A model generated the notes under the pieces. That model worked only from the letters and a program-made list of their open reading frames with translations, was not told the DNA's origin and searched no databases. This document shows, one piece after another, positions 16,702 through 27,003 of a DNA stretch of 64,000 nucleotides. A program made the position numbers and the translations under genes. Every line of letters starts with the position of its first letter. The stretch's first letter is position 1. Source of the DNA: Halotalea alkalilenta DSM 17697 (GTDB lineage: Bacteria > Pseudomonadota > Gammaproteobacteria > Pseudomonadales > Halomonadaceae); assembly GCF_000621205.1 (NCBI RefSeq), contig NZ_KK211229.1:81807-145806 (forward strand). Reading direction: 5' to 3'.

Positions 16702-17571
16702 GTGAACAGTACGATTCTGATTCTTGGCTGTGGTGACGTCGGCGGTGCGCTGGGAAAGCGCCTGCTCGACGCGGGGCATCGGGTGATCGGTGCACGTCGC
16801 AACGTGGCCATGCTGCCTGCCGGCATCGAACCTCTGGCGCTGGATGTCGGTGCAAACGAGTCGCTCGAGTCGCTGCCCGATGCGGACATCCTAGTATACG
16901 CTATCAGTGCCGATAGATTCGAAGAGAGTGCCTATCGTAGCGCTTATCGAGACGGTCTCGACGCGGTACTGAAGGTTTTCGAGAACCGCGAGCACAAGCC
17001 GAAGCGGGTGCTGTTCGTCTCCTCCACCTCGGTCTACGCGCAGCAGGACGGTGAGACCGTCGACGAGCGAAGCCCTACCGAACCCAACGGCTTCTCCGGT
17101 CAATTGATGGTCGAGGCCGAGCGCCGGCTGATCGAGAGCCCCCTGCCGGGCAGCGTGGTGCGTTTCTCCGGCATCTACGGGCCGGGCCGCGAGCGGCTGA
17201 TCCAGCAGGTGCTCGAGGGCCGGGTGGCGCCCTCGGCGCCGGTGATGTACTCCAACCGCATCCACCGGGACGACTGCGTCGGTGTGCTCGATTGGCTGAT
17301 CGCGCGGGCGCTGAGCGGACAGCCGCTCGATGATGTCTATCTCGGTAGCGACTGCGAGCCCACGCCGATCAGCGAAGTGATGGGCTGGCTGGCCAAGCGG
17401 CTCAAGGTCGAGCCGAGCAGCGTGATCCAGTCGCCGCTGCGGCGGCGGGCGAGCAAGCGCTGTTCCAACGCGCGGCTGGTCGAACTCGGCTATCGCTTCA
17501 CCTATCCGAGCTTTCGTGACGGCTATGAACAGGTGATCAAGGAAGCCGGGTTGGGCGCCACCGCGCGCTGA
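16702..17571 (+). CDS. SDR/NAD-dependent epimerase-like protein (YeeZ type)
   Basis: A 289-residue protein from a GTG at 16702 preceded by AAGGAG; the frame extends upstream to 16555 but that part overlaps the oxyR promoter and lacks family character. The N-terminus ILILGCGDVGGALGKRLL is a Rossmann fold with GxGxxG. FVSSTSVYAQQDGETVDE and RFSGIYGPGRERLI are the usual extended-SDR landmarks, although the YxxxK pair is not obvious. It resembles E. coli YeeZ, an uncharacterised NAD(P)-binding protein. It is divergent from oxyR. Confidence 0.8.
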   Translation: MNSTILILGCGDVGGALGKRLLDAGHRVIGARRNVAMLPAGIEPLALDVGANESLESLPDADILVYAISADRFEESAYRSAYRDGLDAVLKVFENREHKPKRVLFVSSTSVYAQQDGETVDERSPTEPNGFSGQLMVEAERRLIESPLPGSVVRFSGIYGPGRERLIQQVLEGRVAPSAPVMYSNRIHRDDCVGVLDWLIARALSGQPLDDVYLGSDCEPTPISEVMGWLAKRLKVEPSSVIQSPLRRRASKRCSNARLVELGYRFTYPSFRDGYEQVIKEAGLGATAR

Positions 17572-17676
17572 TCGATCAGCGCGCGGCGGGCAAGTTCTCG
17601 CTGTTCTCCGCGCTGGCCTTCAGCGATGCCCGGACTCCGCTGAAGGCTGGGTCGCGCCTGCGTGGTAGCGGCGCGG

Positions 17677-18066
17677 TCAGTCGCCGATCACCATTACCGC
17701 TTCCGCCTCGAACTGGCTGCCCTTGGGCAGTGCCTTGACGCCGACCGCTGCGCGGGCGGGGAAGGGCTGGGTGAAGAACTCTTCCATGATCTGGTTGACC
17801 TTGCCGAAGTTGTCGAGGTCGGTGAGGTAGAGGTTCAGCTTGACGATCTCGCCCAGCGAGCCGCCGGCGGCCTTGCACACTTCGGCGAGGTTGGTGAATA
17901 CCTGGCGCGCCTGGACCTCGATCTCGCCACCGACCAGCTCCATGGTCTTGGGGTCGAGCGGGATCTGGCCCGAGAGATAGACGGTATTGCCGGCCTTGAC
18001 CGCCTGGGAATAGGGGCCGATGGCGGCGGGAGCGTTATCGGATTGGATCGCAGCGCGGTTACTCAT
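17677..18066 (-). CDS. ridA: RidA family enamine/imine deaminase
   Basis: A 129-residue RidA (YjgF) protein, the usual length. Signature segments are AIGPYSQAVKAGNTVYLSGQIPLDP and the C-terminal PARAAVGVKALPKGSQFEAEAVMV, which contains the Arg-containing loop and Glu used to bind and hydrolyse 2-aminoacrylate-type enamines. It acts in the cytoplasm to protect PLP enzymes. It is downstream of spoT on the same strand, the common gammaproteobacterial order gmk-rpoZ-spoT-ridA. Confidence 0.93.
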   Translation of the reverse strand: MSNRAAIQSDNAPAAIGPYSQAVKAGNTVYLSGQIPLDPKTMELVGGEIEVQARQVFTNLAEVCKAAGGSLGEIVKLNLYLTDLDNFGKVNQIMEEFFTQPFPARAAVGVKALPKGSQFEAEAVMVIGD

Positions 18067-18186
18067 GGTCTCTCCTGGAATTGCAGTACGGAAACGAGAA
18101 AACGCCCTGGAAAACGAGGCGTCGAAAGGTCGATTTCATCACAATGCGGCGGCGCGCAGTAGCCCTTGAGAGCGCTGCTTAAGCGC

Positions 18187-20316
18187 TCAGCGCTGGATCA
18201 CCCGGGTGACACGCTCGATGTGGGTGAGGTTGCGCATGCGCTTGATGATCCGCGCCAGATGCACGCGGTCGCGCACCATCAGCACGATATGGATCACCGT
18301 CAGGCGAGCGTCGTGCTCCTCGGTATCGATCCGCTCGATGTTGGCATCGGCGTCGTCGACCAGCGCCGCCAGCTCGGCGACCAAGCCCCGGCGGGTTTCG
18401 ATCTCGAGGCGCAGTGCCGAGGGCAGTTCCTGGTCGAGCCCGCCCGGCCAGTCGACCTCGACGCTCTTCTCCGGATCGGCGAGCAGTCCGACCAGGTTGG
18501 CGCACTCGCGCCGATGGATCACTACCCCCTTGCCGCTCGACAGATGGCCGACCACGTCGTCCCCCGGCAGCGGGTAGCAGCAGCGTGCGAAGGTGATCGC
18601 GCTGTTCTGGTCACCGACCTCGATCGCCAGCGGCTGCATCTCCGGCAGCGGCGCCAGGTCGCCGCCGATTTCGGCCTGGGCCAGGCGACGGGCGATGCTG
18701 TAGGTGACCCGGCCGCCGAGGCCGATGGTGTGGTAGAGCTCGTCGGCGTCCTCGAGGTTCTCCTCGTGGAGCAGTGCCTCCATGATCCCCGGCGGCAGCT
18801 GGTCGAGGCTCAAATCGAAGGCGGCCAGCGATTTGTTGAGCAGGCGCCGGCCGAGCAGGATCGAGTCGCTGCGCTGCTGGTGCTTGAGGAAGTGGCGGAT
18901 CGCCGAGCGCGCCTTGGCGGTGACCACGAAACCGAGCCAGTTCTGGTTCGGCTTGGCCCCGGGCGCGGTGATGATCTCGACCGTCTGGCCGCTGGCGAGC
19001 GGCATCGACAGTGAGGCGAGGTGGCGGTTCACCCGGCAGGCGATGCAGGCGTTGCCGACGTCGGTGTGGACCATGTAGGCGAAGTCCACCGCGGTGGCGC
19101 CGCGCGGCAGCTCCATGATCTCGCCCTTGGGGGTGAACACGTAGATGTCATCGGGGAACAGGTCGTTCTTGACGTGTTCGATGAACTCCAGCGAGTTGCC
19201 TGCGTGGCGCTGCATCTCGAGCAGGCCCCGCACCCATTCGCGGGCCCGGGCGTGGCTGCCCGAGGCGATGGGCTGGTCGGTCTGGCCCGCTTTGTAGAGC
19301 CAGTGCGCGGCAATCCCGTTGTTGGCCATCGCCTCCATGTCGCGGGTGCGTATCTGCACTTCGATCGGATAGCCGTTGATCCCGAACAGCGTGGTATGCA
19401 GGCTCTGGTAGCCGTTGGCCTTGGGGATGGCGATGTAGTCCTTGAACCGCCCCGGCACCGGCTTGTAGAGGTTGTGCACCGCGCCGAGGATGCGATAGCA
19501 GGCATCGACGCTGTTGGTGATGATGCGGAAGCCGAACACATCCATCAGGTCGGTGAAGGATTTGTGCTGATCGCGCATCTTGCGGTAGATCGACAGCAGG
19601 TGCTTCTGGCGGCCGACCACCGTGCCCGGCAGCTGTTCGTCGTCGAGGCATTGCTGGAGCGTGCTTTGCACCTGGCGCACCAGCGAGCGGCGGTTGCCCC
19701 GGGCGCGCACCACCGCGCGGCGGATGCGTTCGGCGCGCATCGGGTGGATCGCCTGGAAGGAGAGGTCCTCGAGCTCGACGCGGATGGTGTTGATCCCCAG
19801 GCGGTCGGCGATGCGGGCGTAGATATCGAGCGTTTCGCGGGCGATCCGGCGTTTCTTGTCCGGGCGCAGCGAGCCGAGGGTGCGCATGTTGTGCAACCGG
19901 TCGGCGAGCTTGACGATGATCACCCGGATATCGCGGGACATCGCCAGCACCATCTTCTGCAGGTTGTCGGCCTGGGCGACCGCCTTGTCCTCGTAGGCGA
20001 TCTTGGCGAGCTTCGAGACCCCGTCGACCAGATTGCCGACCTCCTCGCCGAACTGCTCCTCCAGCGCCTCGCGGGTCACCCCGGTGTCCTCGATCACGTC
20101 GTGCAGCATCGCGGCCATCAGGCTCTGATGGTCCATGTGCATGTTGGCGAGGATGTTGGCGACGGCGAGGGGATGGGTGACGTAAGGCTCGCCCGAGCGC
20201 CGGCGCTGGCCGTCGTGGGCCTGCTCGGCATAGTAGAAGGCACGCTTTACCTGGCGGATCTCTTCTTCTGAGAGATAGCCTTCCAGTCTATCGGCGAGAT
20301 CATCGATGGTGAACAT
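18187..20316 (-). CDS. spoT: Bifunctional (p)ppGpp synthetase/hydrolase SpoT
   Basis: A 709-residue Rel/SpoT protein. The N-terminal HD hydrolase domain shows YVTHPLAVANILANM and AAMLHDVIEDTGVTRE. The synthetase domain follows with DVFGFRIITNSVDACYRILG and GRFKDYIAIPKANGYQSLHT; the RFKD form is that of bifunctional enzymes rather than monofunctional RelA. A TGS domain (DDIYVFTPKGEIMELPRGAT) and a C-terminal ACT domain complete it. It controls the stringent response. The gene lies between rpoZ and ridA on the same strand. Confidence 0.96.
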   Translation of the reverse strand: MFTIDDLADRLEGYLSEEEIRQVKRAFYYAEQAHDGQRRRSGEPYVTHPLAVANILANMHMDHQSLMAAMLHDVIEDTGVTREALEEQFGEEVGNLVDGVSKLAKIAYEDKAVAQADNLQKMVLAMSRDIRVIIVKLADRLHNMRTLGSLRPDKKRRIARETLDIYARIADRLGINTIRVELEDLSFQAIHPMRAERIRRAVVRARGNRRSLVRQVQSTLQQCLDDEQLPGTVVGRQKHLLSIYRKMRDQHKSFTDLMDVFGFRIITNSVDACYRILGAVHNLYKPVPGRFKDYIAIPKANGYQSLHTTLFGINGYPIEVQIRTRDMEAMANNGIAAHWLYKAGQTDQPIASGSHARAREWVRGLLEMQRHAGNSLEFIEHVKNDLFPDDIYVFTPKGEIMELPRGATAVDFAYMVHTDVGNACIACRVNRHLASLSMPLASGQTVEIITAPGAKPNQNWLGFVVTAKARSAIRHFLKHQQRSDSILLGRRLLNKSLAAFDLSLDQLPPGIMEALLHEENLEDADELYHTIGLGGRVTYSIARRLAQAEIGGDLAPLPEMQPLAIEVGDQNSAITFARCCYPLPGDDVVGHLSSGKGVVIHRRECANLVGLLADPEKSVEVDWPGGLDQELPSALRLEIETRRGLVAELAALVDDADANIERIDTEEHDARLTVIHIVLMVRDRVHLARIIKRMRNLTHIERVTRVIQR

Positions 20317-20382
20317 GGCGCGCGGGGGAGCGTGGCACGATGCACGCCCGGGGCGAGAGGCCCCGGAGCGCGCATGGGGCCT

Positions 20383-20640
20383 TTAGAGGTCGAACTCGGG
20401 CTGCGGCTCTGGTCGGATGCGGGGCGGCGGAGCCTCGATCGGCTCGTCGAGTACGGCAACCGTGACCTGGCCGGCGGCGATCTCGCGCAGCGCCATTACG
20501 GTGGGCTTGTCGTTTTCCCACGGTAGCTCCGGGGTGCGCGATCCGCGAGCGAGCTGGCGGGCGCGCCGGCTGGCGATCATCACCAGTTGGAAGCGGTTTT
20601 CGACGTTCTCGAGACAATCTTCGACGGTCACTCGCGCCAT
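20383..20640 (-). CDS. rpoZ: RNA polymerase omega subunit
   Basis: An 85-residue omega subunit, close to the E. coli length (91). The start [20 protein letters not shown] and the segment [20 protein letters not shown] are the conserved omega core, and [19 protein letters not shown]-like sequence follows (here [20 protein letters not shown]). The C-terminus is acidic and proline-rich ([12 protein letters not shown]). It helps assemble beta-prime into RNA polymerase and takes part in ppGpp binding, which fits the spoT gene 66 bases downstream. Confidence 0.95.
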   Translation of the reverse strand: MARVTVEDCLENVENRFQLVMIASRRARQLARGSRTPELPWENDKPTVMALREIAAGQVTVAVLDEPIEAPPPRIRPEPQPEFDL

Positions 20641-20768
20641 GGCATATCACCTGCTGTGAGCGTTTTACGGAAAAACGTGGGATCGAAGCCACGGGCAGCG
20701 CGCGGCGGTTAGGCCGCACTTGCCTTCCACTTTAGGCGATCCCACGGGCGATTCAAAAGAGGGCGAGT

Positions 20769-22197
<1,429 letters not shown>

Positions 22198-22307
22198 CGG
22201 GTTCCTCGTCTTTCATGGTGGAGCGCAGCCCTGGGGCATCGCGCGAAGGCTTCATGCCAAGGAATCGATCGATATGGGGGCACGATGTGGCGGCACAAGG
22301 GATAGAG

Positions 22308-22622
22308 CTAGACCTCGGGCGTGCTCGAGGCGAGCAGCAGCGAGAGCAGTTCGGGACTGCGCGGCAGCAGCGCGCTGCGCAGTCCGAGCGGGCGGAACAC
22401 CGCATCGAGCACGGTCTGGGTGGGCTGGGCGCTGCCGTTCTCGATCGCTGAAAGCGTACGGCGGCTGACGTCTACCAGCTTGGCGTACTGCTCCTGGCTC
22501 AGCCCCAGGGCTTCCTTGCGTAGCCTTTGAAGCAGCGCCCCTTGGCTGATGTCGCCCGCCAGCAGCTGCCTGACCAGTTCGAGCAGCAGTGCCTCGCGCG
22601 GACTCGGTTCGATCTCGCTCAC
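22308..22622 (-). CDS. HipB-like XRE-family regulator
   Basis: A 104-residue protein. A helix-turn-helix lies at about residues 33-85 (LRKEALGLSQEQYAKLVDVS, SRRTLSAIENGSAQPTQTVL), with an N-terminal helical extension containing LVRQLLAGDISQG. It overlaps by 4 bases the end of the HipA-like gene upstream of it, so the two are coupled. Antitoxins of the HipB type bind the promoter and the toxin; here the regulator gene comes second, the reverse of E. coli hipBA. It is the natural candidate for binding the three palindromes at 23438-23537. Confidence 0.8.
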   Translation of the reverse strand: MSEIEPSPREALLLELVRQLLAGDISQGALLQRLRKEALGLSQEQYAKLVDVSRRTLSAIENGSAQPTQTVLDAVFRPLGLRSALLPRSPELLSLLLASSTPEV

Positions 22623-23422
22623 GGCAACCTCCAGGTGTTGATCCGCTGGTCGAGATTGCCAAGGCCAACGTTCGGCATGTCGAGGATCGAAGATGGCACC
22701 CCTCGCGTCTCCATGCGATCGCGCAGGCCGACCAGCTGTCGCGCAAGGCGCCCCAGTTCGTCCAGCAGGTGCTCCGGTTCGACCAGGTCGACGAGCTCGG
22801 CGGCGATGGTGCCGTGAGCGCCGCGGGGGAACTTGACCAAGTAGTGGCGATCGAGACAGGTGTCGTCATCCTGGCGTGCATCGATCCATATGCGCTCGTG
22901 GTCGTCGCGCCGCAGTAAAAGCTTTGGCGCTTCGCCTCCCGCGCCGGTGGCACCCCCGCTGGCAGCACCGTGCATCTGGGCGTATTCGAGAAAGTCGGTA
23001 TCGCGCTCGACCACCTCGTTGAGTCCGAAGCGCTGGGTCGAGGTCTGTTCGGGAACGGCTTGTGCGATGCGCAGATTGCCTACCGGGGCGATGGTCCCGC
23101 GGCTGAGCAGCTCATAGTCCTGCTGGTGAGGCTCCAGGTTGGTCAGGCCGAGGTAGGCGATCCAGAACCTGCGTCCGGCGCCGCTTGGCATGATGTCATC
23201 GAGGAAGCCGAACCAGTGCGGCGAACGATGCACCAAAATCAGCTCCACGGGCAGACGCAGGCTGCATGCGGGCAGGTCGTCATGGCCCAGCCAGTCACAA
23301 GCGTAGAGCGGGTCATACTCGAGCCTTGCCGGCCCGGCTCGACCGCGTGATGGATCATCGACCATGAGCTGCGCGGCGTCATGCCACCTACCGTGGTGAT
23401 GGGCTTGGATGGTGAGCGCCAC
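22619..23422 (-). CDS. HipA-like protein lacking the kinase catalytic core
   Basis: A 267-residue protein from a GTG at 23422. Its first ~200 residues fit HipA: an N-terminal domain with LPVELILVHRSPHWFGFLDD, YLGLTNLEPHQQ, GTIAPVGNLRI, then ASGGATGAGGEAPKLLL (ATP-loop position) and RHYLVKFPRGAHGTIAAELV. HipA proteins are about 400-440 residues. Here the text jumps after KFPRG to a helical tail (VEPEHLLDELGRLARQLVGL), so the catalytic loop and metal-binding Asp segments are absent. This fits an internal deletion, or a shortened family not known to me. Kinase activity is not expected. It precedes and overlaps the HipB-like gene. Confidence 0.65.
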   Translation of the reverse strand: MALTIQAHHHGRWHDAAQLMVDDPSRGRAGPARLEYDPLYACDWLGHDDLPACSLRLPVELILVHRSPHWFGFLDDIMPSGAGRRFWIAYLGLTNLEPHQQDYELLSRGTIAPVGNLRIAQAVPEQTSTQRFGLNEVVERDTDFLEYAQMHGAASGGATGAGGEAPKLLLRRDDHERIWIDARQDDDTCLDRHYLVKFPRGAHGTIAAELVDLVEPEHLLDELGRLARQLVGLRDRMETRGVPSSILDMPNVGLGNLDQRINTWRLP

Positions 23423-23437
23423 GCGTTGATCCCCGGT

Positions 23438-23537
23438 TGAACAAATATTTGCTCAAAAACCTAGGCTAGGACAGTGAATGAGCAAAACAATGCTCATTTT
23501 TAGCGAAACAGACATTAAATGAGCAAATAGTCGCTCA
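23438..23537 (-). promoter_or_regulatory. Three evenly spaced palindromic operators upstream of the hip-like operon
   Basis: Three 18-base palindromes are seen: TGAACAAATATTTGCTCA (23438-23455), TGAGCAAAACAATGCTCA (23479-23496) and TGAGCAAATAGTCGCTCA (23520-23537). The arms are TGAGCA/TGCTCA with a 6-base spacer. The start-to-start distance is exactly 41 bases both times, near four helical turns, so bound dimers would lie on one face. The stretch is AT-rich compared with its surroundings and lies between the HipA-like start and the end of the Lrp gene. Autorepression by the HipB-like protein is inferred. Confidence 0.8.
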
Positions 23538-23540
23538 TCT

Positions 23541-23999
23541 TCATCTCGGTCGTTCGTCGGGGGCGAGGTGATCCAGGTCCAGTTCCCGGTCGATCGGCGT
23601 CGAGAGCACCACGGAGGTCCGGGTTTCACCATATCGACCTAGCCGGTCGATCAGCGCTTCGAGTTCGCCAGCGTTGGCCAGCCGGGCTTCGACCAGCGTA
23701 CAGGCCTCGCCGGTGATGCGCCGGCAGCGGGTGATTTCCGGCCATTTCGCGAGCTGGGCGATGATCCGCTCGTTGTCGCGATGGGGCAGGGTGAGCAGGA
23801 TCACGCACTCGATCGGCGCACCGATGCGGGCGGGGTCGATCTCGGCCCGGTAGCCCTTGATCACGCCGCGCTCCTCGAGGCGGGCGACACGCTCCGCCAC
23901 CGCGGGCGCGGAGAGCCCGACGATACGGCCAAGCTCGGCGTAGGAGGTGCGCGCGTTGGCTTGCAGGGTCTTGAGCAGTCGACGGTCGTAGCGGTCCAT
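23541..23999 (-). CDS. Lrp/AsnC-family transcriptional regulator
   Basis: A 152-residue regulator starting at 23999 (MDRYDRRLLKTLQANARTSY). The HTH is ELGRIVGLSAPAVAERVARLEERGVIKGY. The RAM/effector domain follows, with ITRCRRITGEACTLVEARLAN. Upstream in-frame codons to 24140 lack family character. It is divergent from the EamA-family exporter gene across a 183-base spacer, so it probably controls export of an amino acid or related metabolite, as other Lrp-exporter pairs do. Confidence 0.9.
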   Translation of the reverse strand: MDRYDRRLLKTLQANARTSYAELGRIVGLSAPAVAERVARLEERGVIKGYRAEIDPARIGAPIECVILLTLPHRDNERIIAQLAKWPEITRCRRITGEACTLVEARLANAGELEALIDRLGRYGETRTSVVLSTPIDRELDLDHLAPDERPR

Positions 24000-24182
24000 T
24001 CGGTCTTCGCAGGCAGGCAAGAAATGAAAATGAGCGGGTCCAACGCTTCGAATCGGCGCTGGAGCGCAGCGTATACCGATGAATCGAAGGCCGCGGGGCG
24101 GTATTTCCTTCGAACGGCGATTAAGCGAGCCGCTGACCAAGCATTATGCTGAGGCTCTTGTCGATCACTGTCGAGACTCCCA

Positions 24183-25157
24183 ATGAACCATTCCTCCGCG
24201 AGCGCCGGTGAAGCCAGCGGCGCTCCGCTGCTGCTGGCGGGCGCTTTCCTGGCCCTCTACTTGATCTGGGGTTCGACCTATCTGTTCATCGGCATCGCCG
24301 TCGCCCACTGGCCGCCGCTGCTGTTCGCCGGGGTGCGCTTTCTGATCGCCGGCGCCCTGCTCTACGGCTGGTTGAGGCTGCGCGGGCATCCGGCACCGAG
24401 TGCCCGTGAATGGCGTGGCGCCGCGGTGATCGGCCTGCTGCTGCTCGGGATCGGTAACGGTGGGGTATGCGTCGCCGAGTATGGCGGTGTGGCATCCGGG
24501 GTTGCCGCACTGTCGGTCGCGACGGTACCGCTCTTCGCGCTGCTGTTCGCCGCCGGCTTCGGCCTGCGCGCACGGCTCGGGGAATGGCTGGGGATCGGTC
24601 TTGGCATCATCGGCATGGTGCTGCTCAACCTGGGGGCCAATCTCACTGACAATCCCCAGGGCTCGGCACTGCTGCTGGTAGCCGCGGCGGCCTGGGCTTT
24701 CGGTTCGGTGCTGAGCAAACGGCTCTCGCTGCCGCAGGGCATGATGGCGAGCGCGGCCGAGATGCTTTGTGGTGGTGCGGCGCTGCTGGCGGTGGGGCTT
24801 GCGAGCGGCGAGCGGGTCACCGAGATGCCCGGCCTGGCTGGATGGCTGGCGCTCGGCTACCTGGTGGTGTTCGGCTCGCTGGTCGCATTCAGCGCCTACG
24901 TCTATTTGCTCGCCAACGTTCGACCGGCGGCGGCGACTAGCTATGCCTACGTCAATCCGCTGGTCGCGGTGGCCCTGGGCATCGGCTTCGCCGGCGAGCG
25001 GATCGGTGGTCTGGAACTGGTGGCGATGCTGGTGATCGTCACCGGCGTCGTGCTGGTGACCCTGAGCGGTCGTACCCGGCCAACGATGCGGGAAGCGCCG
25101 GCCGGGACCACAGCGAAGCCGCTGGCCCAGCGATCGACCTGCGACGGCGATGGCTAG
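24183..25157 (+). CDS. EamA/DMT-family exporter
   Basis: A 324-residue inner-membrane protein with ten predicted membrane segments and two EamA repeats. Markers include LYLIWGSTYLFIGIAVAHWP and PPLLFAGVRFLIAGALLYGW in the first half, and YVYLLANVRPAAATSYAYVN with PLVAVALGIGFAGERIGGLE in the second. It resembles E. coli YedA and relatives that export amino acids or drugs. A hydrophilic tail follows the last segment. The divergent Lrp-type regulator suggests amino-acid-linked control. Confidence 0.9.
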   Translation: MNHSSASAGEASGAPLLLAGAFLALYLIWGSTYLFIGIAVAHWPPLLFAGVRFLIAGALLYGWLRLRGHPAPSAREWRGAAVIGLLLLGIGNGGVCVAEYGGVASGVAALSVATVPLFALLFAAGFGLRARLGEWLGIGLGIIGMVLLNLGANLTDNPQGSALLLVAAAAWAFGSVLSKRLSLPQGMMASAAEMLCGGAALLAVGLASGERVTEMPGLAGWLALGYLVVFGSLVAFSAYVYLLANVRPAAATSYAYVNPLVAVALGIGFAGERIGGLELVAMLVIVTGVVLVTLSGRTRPTMREAPAGTTAKPLAQRSTCDGDG

Positions 25158-25219
25158 GCGCTCGGGATTTCGCGCCGGCGGCATCGGTAATTTTATTGGC
25201 GGCGCATTTAGAGCGTCGC

Positions 25220-26080
25220 TCACTCCAGGTTCTGCACCTGCTCGCGCATCTGCTCGATCAGCACCTTGAGTTCTACCGCGCAGAGCGTGGTCTCCTTGAC
25301 CACCGACTTCGACGATAGCGTGTTGGCTTCGCGGTTGAGCTCCTGCATCAGGAAGTCGAGGCGGCGGCCGATTGGGCCATCGGCGGTGAGCTGGTGGCGC
25401 ACTTCAGCGACGTGGCTATCGAGCCGGTCGAGCTCTTCCTCGACATCCGCTTTTTGCACCAGGGCCGCCAGTTCGGCGCCGAGGCGCTGCTCGTCGAGCT
25501 CGATCTCGAGCTCCTGGGCGCGGCGCTCGAGCAGTTCGCGCTGGCGGGCGAGGATCACGGGCATCAGCGTGCGTACCTCCCGCACCTGGGCCTCGATGCC
25601 GACCAGACGCGCCTCGATCGATGCGCCGAGCCGCGCGCCTTCCCGCGAGCGGGCCTGCTCGAGGGAGATGAGGGCGCGTTCGAACAGTTCGAGCGCTGCA
25701 GTCTCGACCAAGGCTAGGTTGGGCCCGGCATCGCGGGCGACGCCGGGCCAGCCGAGCAGATCGAGCGCGGTGGGCGCGGCGGCCTCGGGCAGTCGTGCAC
25801 GGATCTCGGCGAGCGCCGTGGCGATGCGCTCCAGCCGCTCGGCGTCGAGGACGAGCGGCTGCTCTCCTGTGTCGGGGCGATAGCGCAGGGTGATTTCCAC
25901 CTTGCCGCGCTGCAGCCTGTCGCGCAGCCGTTCGCGAAACGCAGGTTCGAGCTGGCGCAGGGGCTCGGCGAGATGGAAGTGCAGATCGAGATAGCGCTGG
26001 TTCACCGAGCGCAGCTCGATCGCAAGGCTGCCCCAGTCGGCGTTGGTCTGCTCGCGCGAAAAGCCGGTCATGCTGCGCAT
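25220..26080 (-). CDS. yicC: YicC family endoribonuclease-like protein
   Basis: A 286-residue protein opening MRSMTGFSREQTNADWGSLA, the family signature, followed by ELRSVNQRYLDLHFHLAEPLR. The C-terminus carries GRRLDFLMQELNREANTLSSKS, also conserved. The middle is rich in Glu/Arg and is probably helical coiled coil. E. coli YicC acts on small RNAs and is described as an endoribonuclease. It is divergent from rph, the usual neighbour, with a 138-base spacer. Confidence 0.93.
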   Translation of the reverse strand: MRSMTGFSREQTNADWGSLAIELRSVNQRYLDLHFHLAEPLRQLEPAFRERLRDRLQRGKVEITLRYRPDTGEQPLVLDAERLERIATALAEIRARLPEAAAPTALDLLGWPGVARDAGPNLALVETAALELFERALISLEQARSREGARLGASIEARLVGIEAQVREVRTLMPVILARQRELLERRAQELEIELDEQRLGAELAALVQKADVEEELDRLDSHVAEVRHQLTADGPIGRRLDFLMQELNREANTLSSKSVVKETTLCAVELKVLIEQMREQVQNLE

Positions 26081-26218
26081 CCGTTCGATCTCCTTGGATC
26101 TTTGGGTCTTGGCGGGGACTGCCGAGTCTATACGATCGGCGTGCGAGGCGGTGGCGGGTTAGAATGGTCGGCCAACGGTCGCTGATGCGACCGCTCCGTC
26201 ACCCAATGAAGAGTCGAT

Positions 26219-26938
26219 ATGCGCCCGAGTGGAAGACAAGCCGACGCCCCCCGCGAGATCCGCCTGACCCGTGAATACACCAAGCATGCCGAAGGCTCGG
26301 TGCTGATCGAGTTCGGTGACACCAAGGTGCTCTGCAATGCGAGCATCGAGGAGGGCGTGCCGCGCTGGCTACGCGGCAAGGGCCAGGGCTGGATCACTGC
26401 CGAGTACGGCATGCTGCCGCGTGCCACCCATACCCGCGGCGCGCGCGAAGCCGCACGAGGCAAGCAGGGCGGGCGTACGCTCGAGATCCAGCGGCTGATC
26501 GGCCGCTCGCTGCGTGCCGCGGTCGATCTGAAGAAGCTCGGTGAATACACCATCACCGTCGACTGCGACGTGATCCAGGCCGACGGCGGCACCCGCACCG
26601 CGGCGATCACCGGCGGCTGTGTGGCGCTGATCGACGCCATTCATTACCTCCAGCGCAAGAAGAAGATCAAGACCGATCCCTTCCGCCAGCTGGTCGCCTC
26701 GATCTCGGTGGGCGTCTACCGGGGTACGCCGGTGGTCGATCTCGACTACATCGAAGACTCCGGTGCCGACACCGATCTCAACGTAGTGATGACCGGCGAG
26801 GGCGGCCTGATCGAGGTACAGGGCACCGCCGAGAAGGCCGCCTTCTCGCGCGCCGAGCTCGATGCGATGCTCGATCTCGCCGAGCGTGCCGGACAGCAGC
26901 TGTTCGCTCACCAGCGCGAGGCGCTGGGGCTGATCTGA
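26219..26938 (+). CDS. rph: Ribonuclease PH
   Basis: A 239-residue RNase PH, full length unlike the frameshifted E. coli K-12 gene. Motifs are [37 protein letters not shown], the phosphate-binding [15 protein letters not shown] and [17 protein letters not shown]. It trims tRNA 3' ends phosphorolytically. It is divergent from yicC. Confidence 0.96.
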   Translation: MRPSGRQADAPREIRLTREYTKHAEGSVLIEFGDTKVLCNASIEEGVPRWLRGKGQGWITAEYGMLPRATHTRGAREAARGKQGGRTLEIQRLIGRSLRAAVDLKKLGEYTITVDCDVIQADGGTRTAAITGGCVALIDAIHYLQRKKKIKTDPFRQLVASISVGVYRGTPVVDLDYIEDSGADTDLNVVMTGEGGLIEVQGTAEKAAFSRAELDAMLDLAERAGQQLFAHQREALGLI

Positions 26939-27003
26939 GCGCTGCCCAACCCATGATCGGCGCTTTGAAGTTCGCGGCGCCGTTTCAAGATGGAATCGTC
27001 CGT

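Noticed and set aside
19021-20271. Plus-strand frame (416 codons) opposite spoT
   Set aside because: spoT on the other strand is complete with HD, synthetase, TGS and ACT domains.
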